From Dehalococcoidia bacterium (lineage in GTDB: Bacteria > Chloroflexota > Dehalococcoidia > Tepidiformales > Tepidiformaceae): a stretch of 11,753 nt of DNA. The first letter of the stretch is position 1, and each line of letters begins with the position of its first letter. The position numbers and the translations under genes were made by a program. Below, one piece after another: positions 1 through 6,533 of the stretch. The stretch spans positions 1 to 11,753 of the forward strand of contig JALOAP010000052.1 in assembly GCA_023228745.1 (NCBI GenBank), given 5' to 3'. The notes under the pieces are model-generated. The model saw only the letters and a program-made list of their open reading frames with translations, had not been told where the DNA came from and made no database searches.

Positions 1-897
1 AATCCAGGCAACGGTGCTCGCGGCGTCGCCGCTCACTTCGAACACGGGGAAGAAGCGCGCCACAAGATAGACACCGGCGGCGACCATGGTGGCGGCATGG
101 ATGAGGGCCGAGACGGGTGTCGGGCCCTCCATGGCGTCGGGGAGCCAGGTGTTCAGCGGGAACTGCGCGGACTTGCCGACTGCCCCGGCGAAGACGCCGA
201 GCGCGAACCAGGTGATCACCCAATCGGGGATGTCGCCCGCGAGGGCGATGGCCTGGATCTCGGCGACGTCGAAGGTGCCGGTGCGGGTCCAGATAAGCAG
301 CATGGCGGCGAGCAGGCCGAGGTCGCCGATGCGGGTCATGATGAACGCCTTCTTGGCCGCCGCGGCAGCGCTCGGCTTGTGGAACCAGAAGCCGATGAGC
401 AGGTAGGAACAGAGGCCCACGAGCTCCCAGAAGATGAAGATCATGAAGAGGTTGTCGGCGAGGACGAGCCCGAGCATCGACATCGTGAACAGGCACATGT
501 GGGCGAAGTACCGCCCAAAGCCGGGGTCGCCGGCCATGTACCCGATGGAGTAGATCTGCACCAGGAAGGCCACCGTCGTGACGACCACCAGCATCACGGC
601 AGTGAGCCCGTCGACGCGCACGCCCAGGTTCACGACGAGGTCGCCCGCGCGGTACCACTCGTGGGTGTATTGCGCGATGCCGCCATCGGCGTCGATCACG
701 TTGAACAGGGTCCAGTAGCTGAGGGCCATGGCAACGCCGACGCCCAGCGCGGCGAGCCAGCCGGCGACCTGCGGGAGCTTCCGTGCGTAGATCACGAGGA
801 GGCCCCACGTCACCAGTGGCGCGGCGATGATGGCCCAGAGCACCCACTCATCGATGGTGGGCGTCCCGGCAGTCGACTGGGCGGCGAGGAATGGCAT
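1..897 (-). CDS. nuoL: NADH-quinone oxidoreductase subunit L (NuoL), N-terminal 299 residues, cut by left window edge
   Basis: Antiporter-like proton-pumping membrane subunit of respiratory complex I. The frame is open from an ATG at 897 to base 1 (299 codons), and the C-terminal half lies outside the window. Visible hallmarks are the TM5 motif FWELVGLCSYLLIGFW with the conserved glutamate at E158, and the TM7-8 block GKSAQFPLNTWLPDAMEGP with the pumping lysine K242. It is followed by TPVSALIHAATMVAAGVYLV (about 260-279), which contains the conserved histidine region. These match the key Glu/Lys pair known in E. coli NuoL (E144/K229). The start lies 3 nt after the stop of the 65-aa gene. AGGA about 11 nt upstream of the ATG is a loose Shine-Dalgarno sequence. 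It is the last visible gene of the nuo operon, and nuoM and nuoN would be expected beyond the edge. Confidence 0.97.
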   Translation of the reverse strand, partial: MPFLAAQSTAGTPTIDEWVLWAIIAAPLVTWGLLVIYARKLPQVAGWLAALGVGVAMALSYWTLFNVIDADGGIAQYTHEWYRAGDLVVNLGVRVDGLTAVMLVVVTTVAFLVQIYSIGYMAGDPGFGRYFAHMCLFTMSMLGLVLADNLFMIFIFWELVGLCSYLLIGFWFHKPSAAAAAKKAFIMTRIGDLGLLAAMLLIWTRTGTFDVAEIQAIALAGDIPDWVITWFALGVFAGAVGKSAQFPLNTWLPDAMEGPTPVSALIHAATMVAAGVYLVARFFPVFEVSGDAASTVAWI

Positions 898-900
898 CGG

Positions 901-1098
901 CTAGATCTTCCTCAGGATTTCGCGCGCTACATGGGCTTTGCCGGTCGGCACGTAGAGTGTGCGTGGTTCGTGCATAGACACCTTTTCGCCCCGGCCGACC
1001 GGCGGGATGACGCGGATAGAGAGGGCCTCAGCAGCGAACAATTCGCGCCAGGTCTCCGCCGCATAGGCGTTTCGCACCGTCATGAATTCGACCCACAT
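901..1098 (-). CDS. Small protein of unknown function (65 aa) between nuoK and nuoL; possibly DUF2007-like
   Basis: Not a standard complex I subunit. The frame fits exactly into the operon: its ATG lies 2 nt after the nuoK stop and its TAG lies 3 nt before the nuoL ATG. Roughly three quarters of its codons end in G or C, like its neighbours, which supports real coding. The protein is soluble, with no membrane segment. It reads as a strand (WVEFMTVRNAY), a helix (AAETWRELFAAEALS), a strand (IRVIPPV), a polar loop, then LYVPTGKAHVAREILRKI as strand plus helix. That beta-alpha-beta-beta-alpha order, with 'helix that scans a second copy' and a terminal 'VP..(x)n..A..IL', recalls the small DUF2007 (putative signal-transducing, ferredoxin-fold) proteins. 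This is a resemblance seen by eye, not a search result. No good Shine-Dalgarno sequence precedes it, so translation is probably coupled to nuoK. A start at the internal ATG (1083) is possible. The role is unknown; the position suggests assembly or regulation of complex I. Confidence 0.72.
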   Translation of the reverse strand: MWVEFMTVRNAYAAETWRELFAAEALSIRVIPPVGRGEKVSMHEPRTLYVPTGKAHVAREILRKI

Positions 1099-1100
1099 GG

Positions 1101-1415
1101 CTACGACTTCAACAAGTTGATTTGGTCGACGTCGATGGTGTCCCGGTTCCGGTACACCGACACCGCAAGCGCAAGGGCAACCGCGGCTTCGGCCGCGGCG
1201 ACCGTGAGAACGAACACGACAAACGTGTGTCCGGTAATAGGCCGTTCGCTCACGCTAAAGCGAGAGAAGGAGATGAGCGTGAGGTTCACGGCGTTGAGCA
1301 TGAGTTCGACGCCCATGAGCACGCCGATGGCGTTGCGCTTGCTGAGCGCGACCATGAGCCCCACGGCAAAGAGGAGCGCCCCAACCGTCAGAAAGTGTTC
1401 GATGTCGACACTCAT
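1101..1415 (-). CDS. nuoK: NADH-quinone oxidoreductase subunit K (NuoK)
   Basis: Small proton-channel subunit of the complex I membrane arm, 104 aa, close to the usual 100-105. Three transmembrane helices are evident (about residues 7-24, 28-50 and 62-86). The two conserved membrane glutamates are present: E37 in GVELMLNAVNL and E76 in AAAEAAVALA, corresponding to E. coli NuoK E36 and E72. The ATG overlaps the nuoJ stop by 4 nt (ATGA at 1412-1415), indicating translational coupling. Downstream it is followed after 2 nt by the 65-aa gene rather than directly by nuoL. Confidence 0.98.
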   Translation of the reverse strand: MSVDIEHFLTVGALLFAVGLMVALSKRNAIGVLMGVELMLNAVNLTLISFSRFSVSERPITGHTFVVFVLTVAAAEAAVALALAVSVYRNRDTIDVDQINLLKS

Positions 1416-1927
1416 GCGAGCGCGTCCTCCGCTTCTTCCTCAGGCGTGCGTACCAGCATGATTGCGCCCACGAGGGCGGCGGTCAGCAACACCGAAGCGA
1501 TTTCGAACGGGACAACCCAGGTGCCGACGAGGGCCTCGCCGAGCTGGTTGGCGGCCAGACTCGGGTCCTCCTGCACAACCTCCCAGTCCGTGTCGTGGAT
1601 GACAAAGAGGAACACGGCCGCGAGCGAGATCGCGAGCAGCGTGGCCGGGAGCGCGAATTTGGTTTCGCTATTCCCGCGGCCGGCCCGCGGCGTGAGGAGG
1701 ATGGCGAACAGGATGAGCACCGCGATGGCACCGACGTAGATGATGATCTGGGCCATCGCCAGGAAGGCCGCTGAGAGGAGCACGAAGAACCCGGCGATGC
1801 CGATGAACGTCACAATCAGGAACAGGACTGCGTGAAGGAGGTTCCGGCTCACCATGACACCGCCAGCGGCGATGAGGGTGAGCGCGGCAAGGACCCAGAA
1901 CGCGATGGTGACCCCAACACCTTCCAT
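1412..1927 (-). CDS. nuoJ: NADH-quinone oxidoreductase subunit J (NuoJ)
   Basis: Membrane-arm subunit of complex I (171 aa) with five predicted transmembrane segments. The most conserved part of the family, the third helix with its pi-bulge region, is visible as AQIIIYVGAIAVLILFAILL (59-78). The last helix, VVPFEIASVLLTAALVGAI, is at about 138-156. The C-terminus is short and acidic (TPEEEAEDALA). The ATG at 1925-1927 directly abuts the nuoH stop with no intergenic base. The gene that normally separates H and J, nuoI (two [4Fe-4S] clusters), is missing here and there is no remnant of it. The stop overlaps nuoK by 4 nt. Confidence 0.98.
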   Translation of the reverse strand: MEGVGVTIAFWVLAALTLIAAGGVMVSRNLLHAVLFLIVTFIGIAGFFVLLSAAFLAMAQIIIYVGAIAVLILFAILLTPRAGRGNSETKFALPATLLAISLAAVFLFVIHDTDWEVVQEDPSLAANQLGEALVGTWVVPFEIASVLLTAALVGAIMLVRTPEEEAEDALA

Positions 1928-3199
1928 CTAGCGACCCTCCCCGCGTGCGGGCGCCACGGGCACGTAGCCGCCGGCTTCTTGCACCATGCGCGGACGCGTC
2001 TGGGTGCGTTCCGGGCGGTAGCCGAGCAGCCGCGCCCAGCCGAGGATGAGCAGGCCAGCGAAGATGATGTTGGCAATGGCGAAGAGGTAGATAAAGGGCT
2101 TATCGCCGTCGAACGCGTCGGTCCAGAGGATGCGCTCGGTGCAGATGATGAGCAGGTTGAACAGCGCGAGTGGCAGCATGTACTTCCACGCGAACGACAT
2201 GAGCTGGTCGATGCGGAGGCGGGGCAAGGTGCCGCGCGTCCAGATGAAGAGGAAGTAGAACGCCCAGACTTTCACGACGAAAATCATCCACGCGGGCACC
2301 CACTCCTCGAGGCCGAAGAGCGTCCAGCCGCCGAAGAACACGGTCACGCCGAAGGCGGCTGCCCCCAGGGCGTAGCCGATGTCCATGCCGTAGAAGAGGC
2401 CCCACTTCATGCCGGAGTACTCGGTCAGGTAGCCCGCCACAATTTCTGACTCCGCTTCGGCGATGTCGGTGGGCGTCCGGTTTAGCTCTGCGCTGACGGC
2501 GATGAAGTAGATGATCATCGCGAGGGGTTGCACGGCGAAGAGCCAGATATCGAACCGGTCCTGCCAGAAGACCATCTCCTGGAGGCTCAACGTCTCGGTC
2601 AGGACGACGACACCGAGCAGCGAGAGCACGAGCGGGATCTCGTAGCTGATGGCCATAGCGACGATGCGCATAGCGCCGAAGAGACTGTACTTGTTGTTGT
2701 GACTCCAACCGGCCATGAAGGATGCGAGCACCGGGAGGCTGGAAATCGCAAGGAAGTACACCAGCGCGACCGGGATGTCGGCGAAGATCATGTTCGGTCC
2801 GAAGGGGATCACGGCCCACATGAGCACTGCTGGCATCACGAAGAGGACCGGAGCCATGTACATCACGAGGCGGTCCGCCGCCACCGGGGTAAGCGACTCC
2901 TTGGTCAGCAGCTTCAGGGCGTCGGCGATGGGCTGTAGCACGCCGTAGGGACCGACGCGGTTCGGGCCGTAGCGGGATTGGATGCGCCCGATGAGCTTTC
3001 GTTCGCCGAGCACGCCGACGAAGAGCTGCGAGGGCAACACGAAGATTAAGAACGCGGCCACGAAGCCGATGAGCGCAGCAGCGACGTAGACCACTCCCTG
3101 GGGCGCAATCTTGTCGAGCCCGTCGAGGATAGCGCTCGAGAGGTTTGAAAGGTCGCGCAGGTCATACCAGTTGTCAGTGGCGAGGAATTGCACCCTCAT
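1928..3199 (-). CDS. nuoH: NADH-quinone oxidoreductase subunit H (NuoH)
   Basis: Membrane subunit that forms the quinone-entry chamber and links the hydrophilic and proton-pumping arms. Conserved blocks are GERKLIGRIQSRYGPNRVGP (65-84), then LQPIADALKLLTKE (88-101). The acidic loop RTPTDIAEAESEIVAGY (241-257) continues with LTEYSGMKWGLFY. The WTRGTLPRLRIDQLM block precedes the last helices. At 423 aa it is longer than the E. coli protein (325 aa), because of about 30 extra N-terminal residues before TM1 and a Pro/Arg-rich C-terminal tail. Long forms are common outside the proteobacteria. The ATG shares one base with the nuoD stop (TAATG at 3197-3201), so the start is fixed by coupling. nuoE, nuoF and nuoG, often found between D and H, are absent. 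Confidence 0.98.
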   Translation of the reverse strand: MRVQFLATDNWYDLRDLSNLSSAILDGLDKIAPQGVVYVAAALIGFVAAFLIFVLPSQLFVGVLGERKLIGRIQSRYGPNRVGPYGVLQPIADALKLLTKESLTPVAADRLVMYMAPVLFVMPAVLMWAVIPFGPNMIFADIPVALVYFLAISSLPVLASFMAGWSHNNKYSLFGAMRIVAMAISYEIPLVLSLLGVVVLTETLSLQEMVFWQDRFDIWLFAVQPLAMIIYFIAVSAELNRTPTDIAEAESEIVAGYLTEYSGMKWGLFYGMDIGYALGAAAFGVTVFFGGWTLFGLEEWVPAWMIFVVKVWAFYFLFIWTRGTLPRLRIDQLMSFAWKYMLPLALFNLLIICTERILWTDAFDGDKPFIYLFAIANIIFAGLLILGWARLLGYRPERTQTRPRMVQEAGGYVPVAPARGEGR

Positions 3200-4308
3200 T
3201 AGCGGTCAATCTCCCCCACCACGATGTCGACGGAGCCCAGCGCCACGATCGCGTCGGCGACGCTCCCACCTACCGTCATTTCCTTGAGGACCGAGAGGTT
3301 AATGAGCGACGGCGGCCGGATGTGGAAGCGGTAGGGCGAGGGACCTTCATCGCTCACCACGTAGTAGCCGAGTTCGCCACGCGGGCCTTCGACGCGGGCG
3401 TAAGCCTCTCCCTTGGGGGGGCGAAGCGCAAGCGGCACCTGCGTGCTGTGGGGCCCGCCGGGCAGGCCGTCGAGGGCCTGCTCAATGATCTTCACGGACT
3501 GGCGAAGCTCCTCGACGCGAACGATGAACCGGTCGTACGAGTCGCCCTGGTAACCGATGGGAATGGCGAAGTCGTACTTTTCGTACCCGCAGTAGGGGTC
3601 GGCCTTGCGCAGGTCCCAGGCGATGCCGCTGCCGCGCAGCATGGGGCCGGCGAGGCTGGCATTTACGGCCAGGTCGGGCGGGATGACGGCGACGTTTTTC
3701 GTCCGCGCGAGGAAGATTTCGTTACCAGATAGGAGCCCTTCGAGTTCGTCAATGAACCCGGGCAGTGTCTTGATCAGCTTCCGGGTCGCCGGCTCGAAGT
3801 CCTTCGGAATATCGAAGGCGACGCCCCCGATGCGCATGTAGTTGCAGGTGAGGCGGGCGCCGGACGTCATCTCGAACAGGTCGAGGACCTTTTCGCGCTC
3901 GCGGAGACACCACATCACAGGCGTCTGCCAGGCGCCGGTGTCGTTCGTGAAGGCGCCGAGGGCCATGAAGTGACTGGCGATGCGCTGCAGCTCGGCCATG
4001 ATGACGCGAATCGCCTGACCGCGTTCCGGGACGTCGATCCCGGCAAGCTTTTCGACCGCAAGGCAGTAGCCGAGGTTGTTCGACATGCTGCTGAGGTAGT
4101 CGGTGCGGTCCGTGAAGGGGATGTTCTGGGTGTAGGTGCGCTCCTCCGCGAGCTTTTCCATCGAGCGGTGGAGGTAGCCGATCACCATCTCGGCGTCGAC
4201 GACCTGTTCGCCGTCCACCGTGACCTTCATGCGGAAGACGCCGTGGGTCGACGGGTGCTGTGGGCCGATGTTGATGACGAACGGCTCACTCTTAATGGGG
4301 CTGGTCAC
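3199..4308 (-). CDS. nuoD: NADH-quinone oxidoreductase subunit D (NuoD)
   Basis: Peripheral 49-kDa-type subunit that forms the quinone-binding site together with NuoB. From the GTG at 4308 it is 369 aa, usual for the family. The N-terminus carries GPQHPSTHGV with H22, the equivalent of the quinone-site histidine (His38 in Thermus Nqo4). TDRTDYLSSM follows, with Y71 equivalent to Tyr87. The protein ends in the typical ALGSVDIVVGEIDR. The nickel-binding cysteines of the related hydrogenases are not seen. The GTG start is chosen because it overlaps the nuoC stop as GTGA (4305-4308), has AGGAGG at 4317-4322 with an 8-nt spacer, and begins just before the conserved domain. The same frame stays open upstream to 4527, but that part is antisense-like Arg/Pro-rich sequence within nuoC. 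Its usual partner gene nuoB is not in this operon. Confidence 0.98.
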   Translation of the reverse strand: MTSPIKSEPFVINIGPQHPSTHGVFRMKVTVDGEQVVDAEMVIGYLHRSMEKLAEERTYTQNIPFTDRTDYLSSMSNNLGYCLAVEKLAGIDVPERGQAIRVIMAELQRIASHFMALGAFTNDTGAWQTPVMWCLREREKVLDLFEMTSGARLTCNYMRIGGVAFDIPKDFEPATRKLIKTLPGFIDELEGLLSGNEIFLARTKNVAVIPPDLAVNASLAGPMLRGSGIAWDLRKADPYCGYEKYDFAIPIGYQGDSYDRFIVRVEELRQSVKIIEQALDGLPGGPHSTQVPLALRPPKGEAYARVEGPRGELGYYVVSDEGPSPYRFHIRPPSLINLSVLKEMTVGGSVADAIVALGSVDIVVGEIDR

Positions 4309-4832
4309 TCTTCGTACCTCCTCACTGGAGGCTCCTGGCGCCGCGCGACGCCGGTGAATTCGTTTAGGCCGGGCTGAAGGCCGCCGGGCATGGAGAGCCA
4401 ATCCTTGCGGAGGGGCCAGCCCGGGAAGCCATCCCAGAGCAGCATCCGGACGAGGTTGGGGTGACCTTCGAAGCGGATGCCGAACATGTCGTAGGTCTCG
4501 TTCTCCTGGATCCAGGCGCCATGCCAAACCGGCACGACGCTTGGGAGGACCGGCTCGTCGCGCTCCGCAGTTTCACACTTGAAGAGCCCGATCTGGTTCT
4601 TATCGAACGAGTGAATGTGATAGACAACTTCGAAGCGGTCCCAGTAGTCGGAACCGCAAAGGTTCGCGAGGTACTTGAAGTCGGTCTCTGCGTCGTCGCG
4701 GAGGGCGGTGAAGGTCTGGACGAGGGTCTCGGGCTTGAGGTAGCACGCGTTGGAAGTGATGCGGGCCACCGAGCCGGGAACGAGCCGCTCGGCGGCGGCC
4801 GCAAGTTCTTCGCCACTCCATTCCCGTGTCAT
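4305..4832 (-). CDS. nuoC: NADH-quinone oxidoreductase subunit C (NuoC)
   Basis: 30-kDa-type hydrophilic subunit of the complex I Q-module, 175 aa and not fused to NuoD. The family signature is clear at 110-145: ENETYDMFGIRFEGHPNLVR, then LLWDGFPGWPLRKDW. The first acidic-x-acidic pair is E-N-E rather than the common E-R-E. The N-terminal part (DFKYLANLCGSDYWDRFEVVYHI) fits the family's mixed alpha/beta fold. The ATG lies 3 nt after the nuoA stop. In most bacteria nuoB sits between A and C; there is no room for it here. The stop overlaps the nuoD GTG. Confidence 0.97.
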   Translation of the reverse strand: MTREWSGEELAAAAERLVPGSVARITSNACYLKPETLVQTFTALRDDAETDFKYLANLCGSDYWDRFEVVYHIHSFDKNQIGLFKCETAERDEPVLPSVVPVWHGAWIQENETYDMFGIRFEGHPNLVRMLLWDGFPGWPLRKDWLSMPGGLQPGLNEFTGVARRQEPPVRRYEE

Positions 4833-4835
4833 CGC

Positions 4836-5210
4836 TTACCGCCACTCCAGGGCACGCTTGCGCCACGCATAGATACCACCGATGACGAACGTGCCGATGA
4901 ACAGCAGGCCCTTGCCATAGGCAGCCCAACCGATTTCGTCGAACACGAGCGCCCACGGGAAGAGGAAGACGATTTCGACATCGAACAGGACAAACAACAG
5001 TGCGATGTAGTAGAAGCGGAAGTTGAACTGGACAAGGCTCGGGCCTTCAGTCCGGAGGCCACACTCATAGGTGTCGGCTTTTACCGGGTTCTCTGAGGCG
5101 TCGGGGCGGACATTGATGAACTTGAACGCCCACGACGTAACGAGCGCTCCCATCGGGAACACGAGCGCGATAATCACCAGGATGCCGATATGGCCGTATT
5201 CGTAAAGCAC
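4836..5210 (-). CDS. nuoA: NADH-quinone oxidoreductase subunit A (NuoA)
   Basis: First gene of the operon: a 124-aa membrane subunit with three transmembrane helices (about 7-30, 66-88 and 98-116). It shows the family loop motif TYECGLRTEG (47-56), which contains the conserved cysteine C50. The acidic TM2 segment ALLFVLFDVE (70-79) is followed by PWAL. The start is a GTG at 5208-5210. No in-frame ATG or GTG lies between it and the promoter, and the first internal Met (M20) is already inside TM1. The Shine-Dalgarno sequence is weak. A promoter candidate lies about 40 nt upstream. It is divergent from the QueD-family gene. Confidence 0.97.
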   Translation of the reverse strand: MLYEYGHIGILVIIALVFPMGALVTSWAFKFINVRPDASENPVKADTYECGLRTEGPSLVQFNFRFYYIALLFVLFDVEIVFLFPWALVFDEIGWAAYGKGLLFIGTFVIGGIYAWRKRALEWR

Positions 5211-5249
5211 CGGGAACCCGTTTGTGAAATTCGTCCCTAACCGCGCAGA

Positions 5250-5277
5250 ACTATAGCACGGGGTATAGGTGCGGCAA
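5250..5277 (-). promoter_or_regulatory. Candidate housekeeping sigma promoter of the nuo operon
   Basis: Reading the minus strand, TTGCCG (5277-5272) and TATAGT (5255-5250) are separated by 16 nt. They match the sigma-70 consensus at 4/6 and 5/6 positions. The predicted start of transcription is near 5243, giving a leader of about 33 nt before the nuoA GTG. The same -35 hexamer, TTGCCG, occurs 17 nt before the -10 of the gene at 8878. Found by eye; no transcription data. Confidence 0.5.
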
Positions 5278-5294
5278 AGGCGCGCCGGGCGCCT
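5278..5294. repeat. Short inverted repeat in the nuoA/queD divergent region
   Basis: A perfect 6-bp inverted repeat, AGGCGC-GCCGG-GCGCCT, lies directly upstream of the nuo -35 hexamer and about 20 nt upstream of the predicted -35 region of the divergent queD-like gene. It could be an operator. In sequence this GC-rich, however, such a repeat can arise by chance. Confidence 0.3.
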
Positions 5295-5309
5295 CCGCCT
5301 CCGCCCAAC

Positions 5310-5338
5310 ATGCCTTCCAGCGCACCCTACCCTAGCAT
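5310..5338 (+). promoter_or_regulatory. Candidate leaderless promoter of the QueD-family gene
   Basis: TAGCAT (5333-5338) ends 6 nt before the ATG at 5345, so a -10 element here would start transcription at or next to the start codon. ATGCCT (5310-5315) lies 17 nt upstream as a weak -35 resembling the TTGCCG seen at two other promoters. No Shine-Dalgarno-like purine run precedes the ATG. An alternative -10 is TACCCT (5328-5333). Confidence 0.45.
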
Positions 5339-5344
5339 GAACCC

Positions 5345-5845
5345 ATGCCTAACCGCCGCATCACCGTCGAACGAAACCGCCTCCGCTTCGCTGCAGCCCA
5401 TATGGCCACCTTCCGAGGCGACTGCGAGCCCCTCCACGGCCACAACTATGACGTCATCATCGAGCTCGAAGGCGAGCTGACGGGGGATGCCTGGATCTGG
5501 GACTTCGGCGAGGTGAAGCGGATCACGAAGGAGATCGTGGACCCCCTCGATCACAAGTTCCTCCTTCAGCGGGAAAGCAAACTGCTGGATATGAAGGAGC
5601 ACGAAGACGAATGGGAGATCGGTTGGCTGGAGCGCAAGTACCGGTTCCCCAAAAATGACGTCTTCCCGCTACCGCTGGACAACACGACCTCGGAGCGGAT
5701 CGCCGAGTGGGTGGCGGGACAGCTCGCGAAGGCGCTCCAAGCCCAGGGCGCGACAAGCATTCGGAAAATCACAGTTGGGATCGAGGAGATGCCGGGGCAG
5801 ACCGGCTGGTATACTGTCGATTTGGACGCGAGCGTCAGCAGGTAG
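5345..5845 (+). CDS. queD: 6-pyruvoyl-tetrahydropterin synthase / 6-carboxytetrahydropterin synthase (QueD) family protein
   Basis: COG0720 enzyme acting on dihydroneopterin triphosphate, for queuosine (QueD) and in some subgroups folate or biopterin synthesis. The zinc ligands are visible as H19 (in RFAAAHMATF) and H31/H33 (in CEPLHGHNY), with the catalytic cysteine at C27. D69/H70 (PLDHKF) is the conserved acid/histidine pair and E147/E148 (VGIEEMPG) the substrate-anchoring glutamates. NTTSERIAEW (113-122) replaces the usual NPTsEN. The motif is CExxHGH, carrying both Cys and Glu. In the published subgrouping of COG0720, as I remember it, this marks dual-function PTPS-I/III proteins that can also serve folate synthesis in place of FolB. 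At 166 aa it is longer than E. coli QueD (about 121) because of a charged insertion at about 75-108. The exact role (queuosine, folate or both) is inferred only. A gene for a cysteine-rich protein follows after 30 nt. Confidence 0.9.
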   Translation: MPNRRITVERNRLRFAAAHMATFRGDCEPLHGHNYDVIIELEGELTGDAWIWDFGEVKRITKEIVDPLDHKFLLQRESKLLDMKEHEDEWEIGWLERKYRFPKNDVFPLPLDNTTSERIAEWVAGQLAKALQAQGATSIRKITVGIEEMPGQTGWYTVDLDASVSR

Positions 5846-5875
5846 CTGGTGCTCGCAGGGAGGCCGGAGGTCCTG

Positions 5876-6421
5876 ATGCAATTGGACTGGGACAAGGCGA
5901 TCAATGAGATCCTCGCCGCGAAGATGTCGTGCCAGGCGTGTGGCACGCTCGGTGACGAGATGATCGTGGGGTACACCCGCAACCCCGATGCGGCGGAGTT
6001 TGCTCAGCGCTGCCGCGACTGTGTCGATAAGTCCGACTGCGATGCACGGAAGCTCGTTGTCGTGTGCGAGGCATGTGCGCGGCGCTATCGTGTGAACGGC
6101 GAGCTCGTCGATGAAACGGGCATGATGACCATCATGCTGGATGAGTGCCGTCACAACCTCGAAGAGTCGATCGACTACCTCACCACCTACTGGAAAGAGG
6201 ACACGGACATCGATTTCGACGAGATGCAGAAGGGCCTGGACGAAGTGGACCCCGAGCTCTTCCGGGAAGAGGACAGCTGGCGGATGCGGCTCGAGGAGGA
6301 GTACCTGCAGCTACACCGCTGGTTCCGCGAGCATCGCAAGCCGATCCCCGACCCGGCCTGGCGCAGCCAGTACGTCGAGGACGTCATCGGGCTGGGTTAC
6401 ACGACACTGCTTGGCGACTGA
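5876..6421 (+). CDS. Cysteine-rich hypothetical protein with three CxxC motifs (181 aa)
   Basis: I do not recognise this family. The ATG at 5876 is chosen because GGAGG (5866-5870) lies 5 nt upstream; a GTG at 5849 would extend it by 9 residues but has no ribosome site. The N-terminal third has three CxxC pairs: C19-x2-C22, C46-x2-C49 and C64-x2-C67, plus C55 and C91. This arrangement suits one or two zinc ribbons or an Fe-S site. The C-terminal half is strongly acidic and probably helical (ESIDYLTTYWKEDTDIDFDE, then DPELFREEDSWRMRLEEEYL). It ends in RKPIPDPAWRSQYVEDVIGL. No signal peptide or membrane segment is seen. It lies 30 nt after the QueD-family gene and just before a hairpin, so the two probably form one operon. 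A role linked to pterin or tRNA-modification metabolism is only guilt by association. Confidence 0.85.
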   Translation: MQLDWDKAINEILAAKMSCQACGTLGDEMIVGYTRNPDAAEFAQRCRDCVDKSDCDARKLVVVCEACARRYRVNGELVDETGMMTIMLDECRHNLEESIDYLTTYWKEDTDIDFDEMQKGLDEVDPELFREEDSWRMRLEEEYLQLHRWFREHRKPIPDPAWRSQYVEDVIGLGYTTLLGD

Positions 6422-6447
6422 TTCTCTGAACCAGAACGGAGACGCGC

Positions 6448-6472
6448 AGAGGACCGGGACTGCCGGTCCTCT
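6448..6472 (+). terminator. Hairpin downstream of the queD-like operon
   Basis: A perfect 10-bp stem, AGAGGACCGG / CCGGTCCTCT, with a 5-nt loop (GACTG) begins 27 nt after the stop codon at 6421. It is followed by CGCTTTGT, so the T-tract is short and interrupted. This may be a weak intrinsic terminator or an RNA 3'-end stabiliser. It separates the operon from the tRNA. Confidence 0.6.
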
Positions 6473-6533
6473 CGCTTTGTCAGTGATGCTGGCGCGTGGC
6501 ATCGTTAGAGGTAGCGGCCGCGGAGCGGCACGA

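Noticed and set aside
97..1461. Long plus-strand open frame of 454 codons
   Set aside because: It runs antisense across nuoL, the 65-aa gene, nuoK and nuoJ. Its composition is His/Asp/Glu/Gly/Arg-rich, typical of the complement of GC-rich genes, and it has no recognisable motif.
3199..4308. Possibility that NuoD belongs to a membrane-bound [NiFe] hydrogenase or formate hydrogenlyase instead of complex I
   Set aside because: No nickel-binding CxxC pairs are seen in NuoD, the quinone-site His and Tyr are present, and neighbours A, J, K and L are standard complex I subunits.
4309..4527. N-terminal extension of the nuoD frame
   Set aside because: The extra residues are Arg/Pro/His-rich out-of-frame translation of nuoC. 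The GTG at 4308 with AGGAGG and overlap with the nuoC stop explains the true start.
5669..6154. Minus-strand frame opposite the queD-like and cysteine-rich genes
   Set aside because: Shadow frame; both plus-strand genes have motifs, ribosome or promoter signals and operon spacing, whereas this one has none.
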